In this document: positions 1-13,400 of the stretch, piece after piece
Position numbering within the stretch: the first letter of the stretch is position 1
Layout of the letters: the number at the start of each line of letters is the position of its first letter
Origin: Takakia lepidozioides
Taxonomy: Eukaryota; Streptophyta; Takakiopsida; Takakiales; Takakiaceae
NCBI GenBank assembly: GCA_030704615.1
Contig: CM060734.1
Coordinates: 16,306,001 to 16,370,000 of the forward strand
Direction: 5' to 3'
Length of the DNA stretch: 64,000 bases
Made by a program: the position numbers and the translations under genes
The notes under the pieces: model-generated
Told to the model about the DNA's origin: nothing
Databases searched by the model: none
Seen by the model: only the letters and a program-made list of their open reading frames with translations

Positions 1-19
1 CATCTAAAATCGCACGCAC

Positions 20-3000
20 CCAATAATCAATGCCTTCACAAGTGGTACCCCAGCCAATGAGCTTCACAGCATGGCCTCCCATGTAGTTGCCATCCAAATG
101 CTTGTACACACCTGTCTTGTAATGAGCAAAGTCCTGCCAGTTCAAAGGCATGATGAAAAGCGATTCAACTTGTTGGACAACAAAAAGCACAGCCACTGTC
201 CATTTTTAGTGAGATGCTGCAATCAGTTTTTTACTACAACAAGACTAGAATTGCAGTAGTCTGCAGTTACAGATGGCACCCACTGTACCAAGTGTAATGT
301 ATCTGGGATGTCACTCCAAAATCAGCCAGAAATGTAGACTTTCCTGGAACGGTGATTTCAGTACAAAAAGATGTTTAGCTTCCCATGGGCACCCTTTTGG
401 GAAGCATGCAGCTGTCTGTATGCTGGCAAGGCTCATAATCTCAAATAGTATATCATAACACCATACAGACAGCAACATATGTCCAACATCAGATATCCTA
501 AGTTAAACAACTCTATATCTTGGAAGCAGGATCACCCTGTCAAACAGGCTAAGTCCTGGCGGAAGAGAATGGACTCATAAGACGTTGTTTGCTGTAGCCG
601 TGTGGCCATTGACCCCTGGCGGAAGAGATTGTATTCATAAGACGTTGTTTGCCGTAGCCTTGTGGCCATTGACCCCGCGCCCAGTTTGAGCGGGAACAAA
701 AGGGACAGAACCTACCTCTGTCAGGGGCTGACGTTGGTAGTAAGACTTACCTTCATATATAGAATTAATCCGGGTTTTCCAGATATCCTCTAGAAATCCC
801 TTCGCACAAGCATCAATCTGCTGTGTGTGATTTGCCCAAAAACTAGGCCTCAGGAGGGCCTGGGCTTTTGGCTCAGCCTCGAGACTTTCAAAGCTGGTAA
901 ACAGGGGTACAGGCACAATTCCTTGATAGAATTGAAGAGAGCGTCTCTTTGGTGAGAGAACCCCGGACAGTGTATCAGAAAATGAATACTGTCTTCAGAT
1001 TGCCCACACAGCGGGCAATTGCACTCTCCCTTTCCTCTCTGCTTCTGTTTGCTGTTCAAAGGTAGGCTTCCTGCCCTGAGTTTAAATTTCAGTCTAGTGC
1101 CGAGAGTGGGTAGACCCTTGAGGTCATCCAAGATGTCCTCCCCCATGTCACTGACTGGAAACAAGGTCAGGGAAGTTTTCTGCCTAACTTCAATTTCATC
1201 AGACAATCTCATGGCAACAGACATGGCTTTGGACACTACAGCCTCTAAGTTAGTCAGATTTATCCAGCAGGGTCAAGACTTGCGGATCCAGGTCCAGGTC
1301 CTTGAGAATCTCTTCTGCCAGGACTGAGCCTGTTTGACAGGACGGATTCATCTCGTCGGGAGCTTAAGGACGGAATGCCAAACTCACCCCGAACAGCCAC
1401 ATTGGCTGTTTTGGAGCATGCTGACATACACTCCTTAAGCACCCCCACTTGAATGGATTCTAGAGACTTAGCCTGGTTGGAGTTATCAACCCATATTGCA
1501 GATCCGTACTCCAAGGCAGGTCTAATAACGCGACAAAGCATGGTTTTCTTAACCTCAGAGTTGACCCCTCTGCAGTGGAAAAATTTAGTGAGCCCAGGAG
1601 CTTTGCCCTTGCCAGTTTGAACAACTTTCCGGATATGTGCATCCCAATTACAATTGGAGGAAAACTCAACGCCCAGGTAAGTGTAGGAAGGGAGGACCGG
1701 GATCTCTTGGCTACCCCACTGCCACTTAAGATCACTTCCTCCCTCTCCTCTGTCGTTGAATGCTCCCACTGCACATTTGCTGACATTAGCCTCTAGCCCC
1801 CAAAAATCAAAGTATCTCTTCGCGCAATCAATCAACTCCTGGAGATTGGTTGGAGTCTCCCCTATGCCTGCGAAGTCAACCGCAAACATAAGGGCTGGTA
1901 TGGTGGTATCACCCACCCTAAACCCAAATCCCTCACTTTCCACATCCTCGAGGAGTTGATTGATGAAAACATTGAAGAGCAGAGGGGAGAGAGTACATCC
2001 TTGAGCTACACCTTGGTCTATGTCAAAGAAGTTGGACTTCTGTCCGTTAACAGTGACACAGCTTTTGGTGTGAGCATACAAGTTGTGGACAACTCTCCAC
2101 ATCTTTCCCTTGATCCCACAAGACCAGAGGCGGAACCATAGGCCATCTCTCCACACTGTGTCATAAGCCTTTTTGACATCCAGGAAAAAAACATAAGTGG
2201 GTTTCCCTTCTTTTTTCCTTCCCTGGATAATCTGGCTTAGAGTGAAGATATGATCCACACAGCCCCTGTTTCGCCGAAAGCCAGCTTGGCCTTTGTGGAA
2301 ACAACCTCTAGACTCCAGATCAACCTCGAGACGAGTACTTATAACTCTGCAGAATGTCTTGCCAACAGCATTGAGGAGCGTGATGCCACGGTAGTTCCCC
2401 GGTTCTTCTCTGTCACCCTTCTTGTATAGATTGACAATGACCCCCCTGTCGCCAGCGAAAGGGGATCCATCCGGTCCACCAGCTTTATATCCATTTAAAT
2501 GTTCAATTGCTTCCACAATCTCAGAAGAACTAATGGGAGCGTTATAAGCCATTGAAATATACTCCAGTTCATCAGGGCTGTTTTGAATCATAGGAACAGT
2601 TTTTCCAACTGTGTCCCTCCATTCAGCAGAAGACCCCTCACTGTTAGACCTAGAAGTTCTACCAAGGATACTGTAGTGAGTTTCAAAGGTTTTAACAATG
2701 TCAACCAATGAAGTCACCACTGCACCTTTAGTAGTCTTCAGCGCTTGTACTTGCTGACCGTTTTTCGGCTTGTACAAACGTTGAAGGGCCAACCAGAATT
2801 TCTTGTCATTACCACCATGGTGGTTTGAGTTTATTTCACTGTATAACTTGTCCCAGTATAATTTCTTCTGAGACCTAACAAGCTGATTGATATCTTTACG
2901 GAGCTGGTAGTACCTCGCCCACAATTCTCTGTTGGTTTTCAAATTGTAGCACTCTTTATAGAGGGCTTGTCTCTCAGCTATCTTCAGTTTAATCTCATTG

Positions 3001-4425
3001 GTCCACCAATTAACAGCTCTACCGCAGACAATTAGTTTCCTCCCAATGATCTTGTCAGCCACGGAGGAAACGAAACTCTCCCAAGAGTCCACTGCTCTTT
3101 CGACTTCATTTCTTGCGTTGTCAGAGCGAGACTAGAGTTCTTGGAGCGATTGAACAAAATGAGGGAGAGCCTTTTGCAAGGCCTGGACGTACTCAGCCTT
3201 GACCTCCTCATTATGGAATTTTTCTATGCGCCACTTCCGAATCGAACGTTTCACAGATCTCTTGGTGTTGGGAAAACACCTTTTGATCTCAGTCCAAACC
3301 AGGAAGTGGTCAGAGGTACCAATATCAGTTCTATCGATCAACACATTGGCACACTGGGGAAACAAATTTTTGTCCATTATGATATAGTCCACAATGGAAC
3401 GTTCCCCAGTTTGGGATTTCTCACGAGTCCACTGCACTTGGTCACCTCTTGTCCTGTTATTCAAGGTCAAAAGCTGAAGCTCTTCCAGACAGTTAATTAA
3501 CCGTCTGCCATTAGAATTCAGCTCGCCCTCACCAAAAGGCCCAATGATATCGTCCTGATGGAGCCCTTTGCCCACCTGGGCATTGAAGTCACCCAATAGC
3601 AGGCAAGGAACGAAGCACAGTCCAGCTTTACATCTTCGAAGGCTTTGTCTGCGTCAACACTAAGGGTCCCCTCTGTGGGCATGTATACACAACCCACAAA
3701 GAGGTCCTTCGTATTCACGCACTTCAGATTCAGTTTTAGCCAGACAGTAGATTCTCAAAGATCTGAATCTTAGCCCGCAAGTCTTCACCCTGCTGGATAA
3801 ATCTGACTTAGAGGCTGTAGTGTCCAAAGCCATGTCTGTTGCCAGGAAATTGTCTGATGAAAATGATGTTAGGCAGAAAACTTTCCTGAACTTGTTTCCA
3901 GTCTGTGACATGGGGGAGGACATCTTGGATGACCTCAAGGGTCTACCCACTCTCGGCACTAGGCTGAAATTTAAACTCGGGGCAGGAAAACTACCTTTGA
4001 ACAGCAAACAGAAGCAGAGAGGAAAGGGAGAGTGCAATTGCCCGTTGTGTGGGCAACCTGAAGATAATATTCATTTTCCGATTCCTTGTCCGGGGTTCTC
4101 TCACCAGAGAGACGCTCTCTTCAAATCTATCAAGGGAATTGTGCCTGTACCTCTGTTTACCAACTTGAAAGTCTCGAGGCTGAGCCAAAAGCCCAGGCCC
4201 TTTTGGGGCCTAGTTATTGGGCAAACCACACACAGCAGGTTGATGCTTGTGTAAAGGGATTTCTAGAGGATATCTGGAAAACCCGGGTCAATTGTTTATT
4301 CCAAGGTAAGTCTTACTACCAGTGTCAGCCCCTGACAAAGGTAGGTTCTGTCCCGTTGTGTTCCGCTCAAACTGGGCACGGGGTCAATGGCCACAAGGCT
4401 ATGGCAAACAACGTCTTATGAGTAG

Positions 4426-4462
<37 letters not shown>

Positions 4463-7400
4463 TGAGACTCAAGATAGCCGAGAGACGAGCCCTCTATAAA
4501 GAGTGCCGCAATTTGAAAACCAACAGAGAATTGTGGGCGAGGTACTACCAGCTCCATAAAGATATCAATCAGCTTGTTAGGTCTCAGAAGAAATTATACT
4601 GGGACAAGTTATACAGTGAAATAAACTCAAACCACCATGGTGGTAATGACAAGAAATTCTGGTTGGCCCTTCAACGTTTGTACAAGCCGAAAAACGGTCA
4701 GCAAGTACAAGCGCTGAAGACTACTAAAGGTGCAGTGGTGACTTCATCGGTTGACATTGTCAAAACCTCAAAACAGCCCTGATGAACTGAAGTATATTTC
4801 AATGGCTTATAATGCTCCCATTAGTTCTTCTGAGATTGTGGAAGCAATTGAACATTTAAATGGATATAAAGCTGGTGGACCTGATGGTATTGTCAACGAG
4901 CTTATCAAGCACGGTGGCGATCCCATGATAGAGGCCCTAGTTCTCCTCTTTAACCTTATCTGGAAGACTGAAATGATCCCCTTTCGCTGGCGACAGGGGT
5001 CATTGTCAATCTATACAAGAAGGGTGACAGAGAAGAACCGGGGAACTACCGTGGCATCACGCTCCTCAATGCTGTTGGCAAGACATTCTGCAGAGTTATA
5101 AGTACTCGTCTCGAGGTTGATCTGGAGTCTAGAGGTTGTTTCCACAAAGGCCAAGCTGGCTTTCGGCGAAACAGGGGCTGTGTGGATCATATCTTCACTC
5201 TAAGCCAGATTATCCAGGGAAGGGAAAAAGAAGGGAAACCCACTTATGTCTTTTTCCTGGATGTCAAAAAGGCTTATGACACAGTGTGGAGAGATGGCCT
5301 ATGGTTCCGCCTCTGGTCTTGTGGGATCAAGGGAAAGATGTGGAGAGTTGTCCACAACTTGTATGCTCACACCAAAAGCTGTGTCACTGTTAACGGACAG
5401 AAGTCCAACTTCTTTGACATAGACCAAGGTGTAGCTCAAGGATGTACTCTCTCCCCTCTGCTCTTCAATGTTTTCATCAATCAACTCCTCGAGGTTGTGG
5501 AAAGTGAGGGATTTGGGTTTAGGGTGGGTGATACCACCATACCAGCCCTTATGTTTGCGGATGACTTTGCAGGCATAGGGGAGACTCCAACCAATCTCCA
5601 GGAGTTGATTGATTGCGCGAAGAGATACTTTGATCTTTGGGGGCTAGAGGCTAATGTCAGCAAATGTGCAGTGGCAGCATTCAACGACAGAGGAGAGGGA
5701 GGAAGTGATCTTAAGTGGCAGTGGGGTAGCCAAGAGATCCCGGTCCTCCCTTCCTACACTTGCCTGGGCGTTGAGTTTTCCTCCAATTGTAATTGGGATG
5801 CACATATCCGGAAAGTTGTTCAAACTGGCAAGGGCAAAGCTCTGGGGCTCACTAAATTTTTCCACTGCAGAGGGGTCAACTCTGAGGTTAAGAAAACCAT
5901 GCTTTGTCGCGTTATTAGACCTGCCTTGGAGTACGGATCTGCTATATGGGTTGATAACTCCAACCAGGCTAAGTCTCTAGAATCCATTCAAGTGGGGGTG
6001 CTTAAGGAGTGTATGTCAGCATGCTCCAAAACAGCCAATGTGGCTGTTCGGGGTGAGTTTGGCATTCCGTCCTTAAGCTCCCGACGAGATGAATTCAAGG
6101 TCAGATGGTGGGGTCAGCTGAAACATATGCCCAACACCAGATATCCTAAGTTAATCGACTCTATATCTTGGAAACAGGACCGCCCTGTCAAACAGGCTAA
6201 GTCCTGGCAGAAGAGAGTAGAAGAGATCCTCAAGGACCTGGACCTGGATCCGCAAGTCTTGACCCTGCTGGATAAATCTGACTTAGAGGCTGTAGTGTCC
6301 AAAGCCATGTCTGTTGCCATGAGATTGTCTGATGAAAATGAAGTTAGGCACAAAACTTCCCTGAACTTGTTTCCAGTCTGTGACATGGGGGAGGACATCT
6401 TGGATGACCTCAAGGGTCTACCCACTCTCGGCACTAGACTGAAATTTAAACTCAGGGCAGGAAGCCTACCTTTGAACAGCAAACAGAAGCAGAGAGGAAA
6501 GGGAGAGTGCAATTGCCCGTTGTGTGGGCAATCTGAAGACAGTATTCATTTTCTGATACACTGTCCGGGGTTCTCTCACCAAAGAGACGCTCTCTTCAAA
6601 TCTATAAAGGGAATTGTGCCTGTACCTCTGTTTACCAACTTTGAAAGTCTCGAGGCTGAGCCAAAAGCCCAGGCCCTCCTGAGGCCTAGTTTTTGGGCAA
6701 ATCACACACAGCAGATTGATGCTTGTGTGAAGGGATTTCTAGAGGATATCTGGAAAACCCGGATTAATTCTATATATGGAGGTAAGTCTTACTACCAACG
6801 TCAGCCCCTGACAGAGGTAGGTTCTGTCCCTTTTGTTCCCGCTCAAACTGGGCGCGGGGTCAATGGCCACAAGGCTACGGCAAACAACGTCTTATGAGTA
6901 CAATCTCTCTCTCTCTGCAGTGGGGAAGCCAAGAGATTCCTGTCCTCCGTTCCTACACATACCTTGGCGTTGAGTTTTCCTCTTACTGTAATTGGGATGC
7001 ACATAGAGGCTGTAGTGTACAAAGCCATGTCTGTTGCCAGGAAATTGTCTGATAAAATGGAGGTTAGGCAGAAAACTTCCCTGAACTTGTTTCCAGTCTG
7101 TGACATGGGGGAGGCCATCATGGATGACCTCAAGGGTCTACCCACTCTCGGCACTAGACTGAAATTTAAACTCACGGCGGGAAGCCTACCTTTGAACAGC
7201 AAACAGAAGCAGAGAGGAAAGGGGGATTGCAAACGCCCGTTGTGTGGGCAACCTGAAGACAATATTCATTTTCTGATTATTGTCCTGGGTACTCTCACCA
7301 GTGAGACATCCTCTTCAAATCCATCAAGGGAATTGTACCTGTACCACTGTTAACCAACTTTGAAAGTCTCGAGGCTGAGCCAAAAGCCCAGGCCCTTTTG

Positions 7401-10400
7401 CGGCGTAGTTATCGGGCAAACCACACACAGCAGATTGACGCTTGTGTAAAGGGATTTCTAGAGGATATTTGGAAAACTCGGATCAACTGTCTGTTTCCAA
7501 GATAAGTCATACTACCAGTGTCACCCCCTGGCAAAGGTAGTTTCTGTCCCTTTCTGTTATGCTCAAACCCAGGTAGTTTCTGTCCCTTTCTGTTATGCTC
7601 AAACCGGGTGCTGGGTCAATGACCACAAGGCTACGGCAAACAACGTCTTATGAGGGACATAAATCACCTAGGCCCCAAAAGGGCCTGGGCTTTTGGCTCA
7701 GCCTCGAGACTTTCAAAGTTGATAAACAGAGGATGTATTTGTAGAGGGCATCTCTCTGGTGAGAGTACACGGGACAATGAATCAGAAAGTGAATATTGTC
7801 TTCAGGTTGCCCACACAAGGGGCATTTGCAATCCCCCTTTCCTCTCTGCTTCTGTTTGCTGTTCAAAGGTAAACTTCCCGCCCTGAGTTTAAATTTCAGT
7901 CTAGTGCCGAGAGTGGGTAAACGGCAGAGAGCACACGGAGGTGAAAGAGGCCACAAGGCTAAGTCTTTGCCTCCTTGTTTTGTTTGCTGCTTCTTGAGAT
8001 TTTTAGAGTTTGTGTTAAGCCACCTCTCATAGCCTGTGTTTTCTTACAATGCGTGCACGGCTATTGCACCCATTGAACGGTTGTGGTTGAAGCCCCTCTT
8101 TTGCCCGCACGTGCTTGAACATGTGTGCGACACATGTGCGGAGACACAACGGACGAATAAATCATTTGCCTCCCCATCGACGCGCTCCCCCCTCAAGCCA
8201 TTCCACATTTTTAATTGAATTTAAATTTATTTTAAGCCAATAAATAGGTTTGCACTGCCTTTCAGTGGGTTTCTGGCACGTATCGATTTTGTTTTTGGCT
8301 CAATTTTGTTCTGCGGCTTCCAGCATCCCGCGGCTACTCCCCCGCCAAAATTTGGACCAATCAAAAATGCCCCCCCAAAAAAGGTGTTCTCTTTCGCTCA
8401 CTATTGCAGAACTCTCTATGAAGAGTGCATGAAGCTTTTCTAGTGTTTATGATGAACTGCATGAAATTCTATCATGCTTCCTCTAAACAGTCCTGTAATT
8501 CTTCTTTCAATCAGCTTTAGCATGCTTCTACTCTTCAAGAGTGCCCTTTTGATTTCATGGTATCCACTGACCTGACATGGCAACTCATGTAATCTGGTTT
8601 ATCCTTCCTAAGACCTTTTAAAGTGATGTGTGATGTGACCTTTGCCCTCCCACCCACTTCGTCCTGTTCTTTGCAAAAGTTGCTCCTGTTCTAGGATGTA
8701 TTGGTCCTCTACAGTTAGCTGAACTAAACAGACCTGATCTGCTTTTACAGATCTGGTCTTGTTCCTTTTTTGTACCCTAAAGTGGTATTCTCAACAAAAA
8801 ACTACTTGACCTTGATCTATGCATTGCTGGTTTTTATTGGGTTGTGTTGATAGAGCCCTTTCTAAGGCTGATGATGTCTTTCTCTTAAAAGGAAGCAATC
8901 TGAATCAGACTTCTTCTTTACTAGGCTTGACATGACTAGTCTTATATCTCACACTCTCTCTAAATCCGTGCAGTATGGGTTGATAACTCCAACCAGGCTA
9001 AGTCTCTAGAATCCATTCAAGAGGGGGTGCGTAAGGAGTGCATGTCAGCTTGTTTTCGGGGTGAGTTTGGCATCCCTTCCTTAAGCTCCCGATGAGATGA
9101 ATTCAAGGTCAGATGGTGGGGTCAGCTGCAACATATGTCTAATATCAGATATCCTAAGTTAATCAACTCTATACCTTGGAAACAGGATCGCCCTGTCAAC
9201 CAGGCTAAGTCCTGGCGGAAGAGAGTAGAAGAGATTCTCAAGGATCTGAATCTAAGCCCACAAGTCTTGAACTTGCTGGATAAATCTGACTTAGAGGCTG
9301 TAGTGTCCAAAGCCATGTCTGTTGAAATTGTCTGATGAAAATGAGGTTAGGCAGAAAATTTCCCTGAACTTGACATGCGAGAGGCCATCATGGATGACCT
9401 CAAGGGTTTACCCACCCTCGGCACTAGACTGAAATTTAAACTCAGGGCAGGAAGCCTACCTTTGAACAGCAAACAGATGCAGAGAAGAAAGAGGGATTGC
9501 AATTCCCCGTTGTGTGGGCAACCTGAAGACAATATTCATTTTCTAATTCATTGTCCTGGGTACTCTCATGAGAGAGACGCCCTCTTCAAATCCATGAAGG
9601 GAATTGTGCCTGTACCTCTGTTTACCAACTTTGAAATTCTTGAGGCTGAGCCAAAAACCCAGGCCCTTTTAGGGCCTAGTTATTGGGCAAATCACGCACA
9701 GCAGATTGATGCTTGTGTGAAGGGGTTTCTAGAGGATATCTGGAAAACTCGGATTAATTGTCTGTTCCAAGGTAAGTCAGACTACTGGCATCAGCCCCTG
9801 ACAAAGATAGTTTCTGTCCCTTTGTGCTCTGCTCAAACTGAGCGCGGGGTCAATGGCCACAAGGCTACAGCAAACAACGTCTTATGAGACATTCTCTCAA
9901 TCCTTGGATGTTCCATTGTCTGGATATACTTTTTTCTCTTTCATAGAAGGAAATAAAAAGCAAATCTAGCCTGATGACAGATGTCCACCTTGAATCCCTA
10001 CATGTTTCGCAGATGTTCGTTTGGGTTTCAGGCTTCTGGACACCTGCCCTTCAAACATTTACATCTTCTAACTTTAGGGCTTCTGGAAACTCTCTATATA
10101 CCTCTCTACAATCAAAGCCCAAACTCAGAAGTTCATACAACAAGAGATGGCCCTCACTTGCACCCGTCCCATAAAATGCACCACAAGCATGTGAAGTGGG
10201 TTAGTGAGGATGTGGGAGGTGAATGGCAGACACTCTTGCATGCTATAGCTCTCCAATTATGAACTACCAAGTAAGGTTTAAGACTAAGAGGCAAACAATC
10301 ACTTGAGCATAGGGTTGCAAGCAAATTACAATGGAGAGAGTGTGTATCACCAATATCACCTGATTTATTTTACAAAAAGTAGGTGGCTGTGACATTTTCA

Positions 10401-13400
10401 GCAGAAACCAGCCCACAAAAGCCTCAGAATTGCAGCTCTCAGTGTAGATATCCTTCATTTCTCCAAGTGGGTGGTTGAGGGAAGAGGTTTGGGCAACCGC
10501 ATTGCCCCGGTTACGGCCGTTAGAAGGTGTCCACCTTCCAAACAGAAGGCAGCAGCCCTTTGGGGTGAAGTGACACCATAAGTTACGCTTGCTTCGGCAG
10601 GAGTCTTCCTCCTCTCTCTTACAGAAGAAGTACTTGTACTAAGGAGTGCTAGGGAAGAGTTCTATACCTTCTCCTTTGGCTCAACTAGCTTGGATGAAAC
10701 AGAGAGTTTTTGTGAAGTTAAGATACCATGTTTTTCCTTTTTGCAATTAACTCTAGGCTGATTGCATAAGTTGCTAGCCAAACCAAGGGTAGTAATGTTG
10801 CTTATGGTTTCAACCTAAACACCAAAACTTATGAGCTGATAGAACCTTCAGTACACTGAGTTTCATGTTAAGTGCTGAAAACATATTGTGGAAGAAGCTA
10901 ACTAAAGCTCACATTTGAGCAATGAAGGAAGGGAAAAGGTGAAGAAAAACAAAGTCAACTCCCCCCCCCAAAAAATCACCTCTGACTTGAGTTCTGATAC
11001 TAGAGTGCAAGTGATGGCTGTATTGTCTTGAAAAATTAAGATCTGACCTTGTATAGACAGAGACCTACTAGTCTAGAGAAGACAAGCCCTACCTCTCTCT
11101 CTTTTCCCTTGAATGTGGCTATGTTCTTTGTAACAGTACTCAAAAATTGCAGCCTGATCCCATTATGCTGTCCAGAATATTTTGCCTAGAACGGAACGGG
11201 AAAATGGAGAACAGGATGACTCATTAGGGTTCTCCCTAGGTCTCAACCTAAGCCTGGCCACTCCTCTCATTTGGAAGAGGAGCAGGCAAGAGCTGAAGGA
11301 GCTGACTACCTTACCGCTGCTCACTATGGCTTCAAGCAAGGTATCACATTCAAACACCTTAAACATCTTGAAGGGCTGCTTACTATGGCAACACAAAGAG
11401 AGTTGACACTATGAGGAGTTGGCTAAGCTCTACTCTGAATCTAGGAGATCAAGGGCTTCTAGCTGTGCCCCCGCTTGAGTACTTGGTCTAGTAACAACTT
11501 CCTTTTCGGAATGAGTGCTTACTGACACCACCAACCCCTCCCTTTGGACACGAACAAGCAGCTTGGCAGAGTACCCGCCATCTCATCTCTCTCCCTCCTT
11601 TGCGCTTCATGCAGGCATGGGCTGAAATAGGTACTGCTGAGATGTGTACCTACTACTGACTGAAATGGGTGAAAGGACCTCCCTTACCTCTCCTCTTTGC
11701 TAGTATGACCTGCTGCAGGGAGGATTTTGATAACAAACGTGAAGGGGTTTATGCCTGGGGTTCCACAGGGATTACTAACCTGTTGATTGGCTGTGATGGA
11801 TCCAGGTGAGGCCACTTCACCTTCTTCTGTTGCAGGAAATGCTACTAAGGGCAAGAGACTAAGGGAGTGAGGCTTTGAGCTCTCTCAAACCTCAAATCTG
11901 TTTGTATGTGTTGATTTTGTACACATACTACTGCTGTTTTGCCCTGGGGTTGAAGGATCTATGAGGTTTACCTACATGGAAAGGAGTTACCTTTAAGGAG
12001 ACACTTGTGCTGTTCCCACTGCTACTCTAGCTTTCTATAAGCTATGAAAGTGAGGGGGTAGATCTGTTAGAGATGGCCTATGGTTCCGCCTCTGGTCTTG
12101 TGGGATCAAGGGAAAGATGTGGAGAGTTGTCCACAACTTGTATGCTCACACCAAAAGCTGTGTCACTGTTAACGGACAGAAGTCCAACTTCTTTGACATA
12201 GACCAAGGTGTAGCTCAAGGATGTACTCTCTCCCCTCTGCTCTTCAATGTTTTCATCAATCAACTCCTCGAGGATGTGGAAAGTGAGGGATTTGGGTTTA
12301 GGGTGGGTGATACCACCATACCAGCCCTTATGTTTGCGGATGACTTCGCAGGCATAGGGGAGACTCCAACCAATCTCCAGGAGTTGATTGATTGCGCGAA
12401 GAGATACTTTGATCTTTGGGGGCTAGAGGCTAATGTCAGCAAATGTGCAGTGGCAGCATTCAACGACAGAGGAGAGGGAGGAAGTGATCTTAAGTGGCAG
12501 TGGGGTAGCCAAGAGATCCCGGTCCTCCCTTCCTACACTTGCCTGGGCGTTGAGTTTTCCTCCAATTGTAATTGGGATGCACATATCCGGAAAGTTGTTC
12601 AAACTGGCAAGGGCAAAGCTCTGGGGCTCACTAAATTTTTCCACTGCAGAGGGGTCAACTCTGAGGTTAAGAAAACCATGCTGTGTCGCGTTATTAGACC
12701 TGCCTTGGAGTACGGATCTGCAATATCGGTTGATAACTCCAACCAGGCTAAGTCTCTAGAATCATTCAAGTGGGGGTGCTTAAGGAGTGTATGTCAGCAT
12801 GCTCCAAAACAGCCAATGTGGCTGTTCAGGGTGAGTTTGGCATTCCATCCTTAAGCTCCCGACGAGATGAATTCAAGGTCAGATGGTGGGGTCAGCTGCA
12901 ACATATGCCCAACACCAGATATCCTAAGTTAATCGACTCTATATCTTGGAAACAGGACCGCCCTGTCAAACAGGCTAAGTCCTGGCAGAAGAGAGTAGAA
13001 GAGATTCTCAAGGACCTGGACCTGGATCCGCAAGTCTTGACCCTGCTGGATAAATCTGACTTAGAGGCTGTAGTGTCCAAAGCCATGTCTGTTGCCATGA
13101 GATTGTCTGATGAAAATGAAGTTAGGCACAAAACTTCCCTGAACTTGTTTCCAGTCAGTGACATGGGGGAGGACATCTTGGATGACCTCAAGGGTCTACC
13201 CACTCCCGGCACTAGACTGAAATTTAAACTCAGGGCAGGAAGCCTACCTTTGAACAGCAAACAGAAGCAGAGAGGAAAGGGAGAGTGCAATTGCCCGTTG
13301 TGTGGGCAATCTGAAGACAGTATTCATTTTCTGATACACTGTCCGGGGTTCTCTCACCAAAGAGACGCTCTCTTCAAATCTATAAAGGGAATTGTGCCTG

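Larger units (their letters stand above)
622..3751 (-). mobile_element. LINE copy 1 (endonuclease plus reverse transcriptase), 5'-truncated, decayed
   Basis: Longest LINE copy in the window, read on the minus strand. Order: partial AP-endonuclease (3,718-3,132), reverse transcriptase, a CCHC-like motif [17 protein letters not shown], then a conserved tail ending NNVL and stop. Endonuclease and RT share one frame, separated by a single in-frame TAG near 3,132. Two internal deletions are seen against copy 3: after GGPDG, and after SSRRDE. The 5' end abuts copy 2 head to head at about 3,751. Confidence 0.9.
9890..12070. other. Intronic sequence, mostly unassigned
   Basis: No coding signal I can support. 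It contains a truncated SINE (10,500-10,611) and one copy of an unidentified repeat (11,110-11,255). A run of C then A at about 10,962-10,976 is simple sequence. Confidence 0.5.

Noticed and set aside
1019-1327. Open frames antisense to the LINE reverse transcriptase (also repeated in copies 2-8)
   Set aside because: Shadow frames of the conserved LINE coding sequence.
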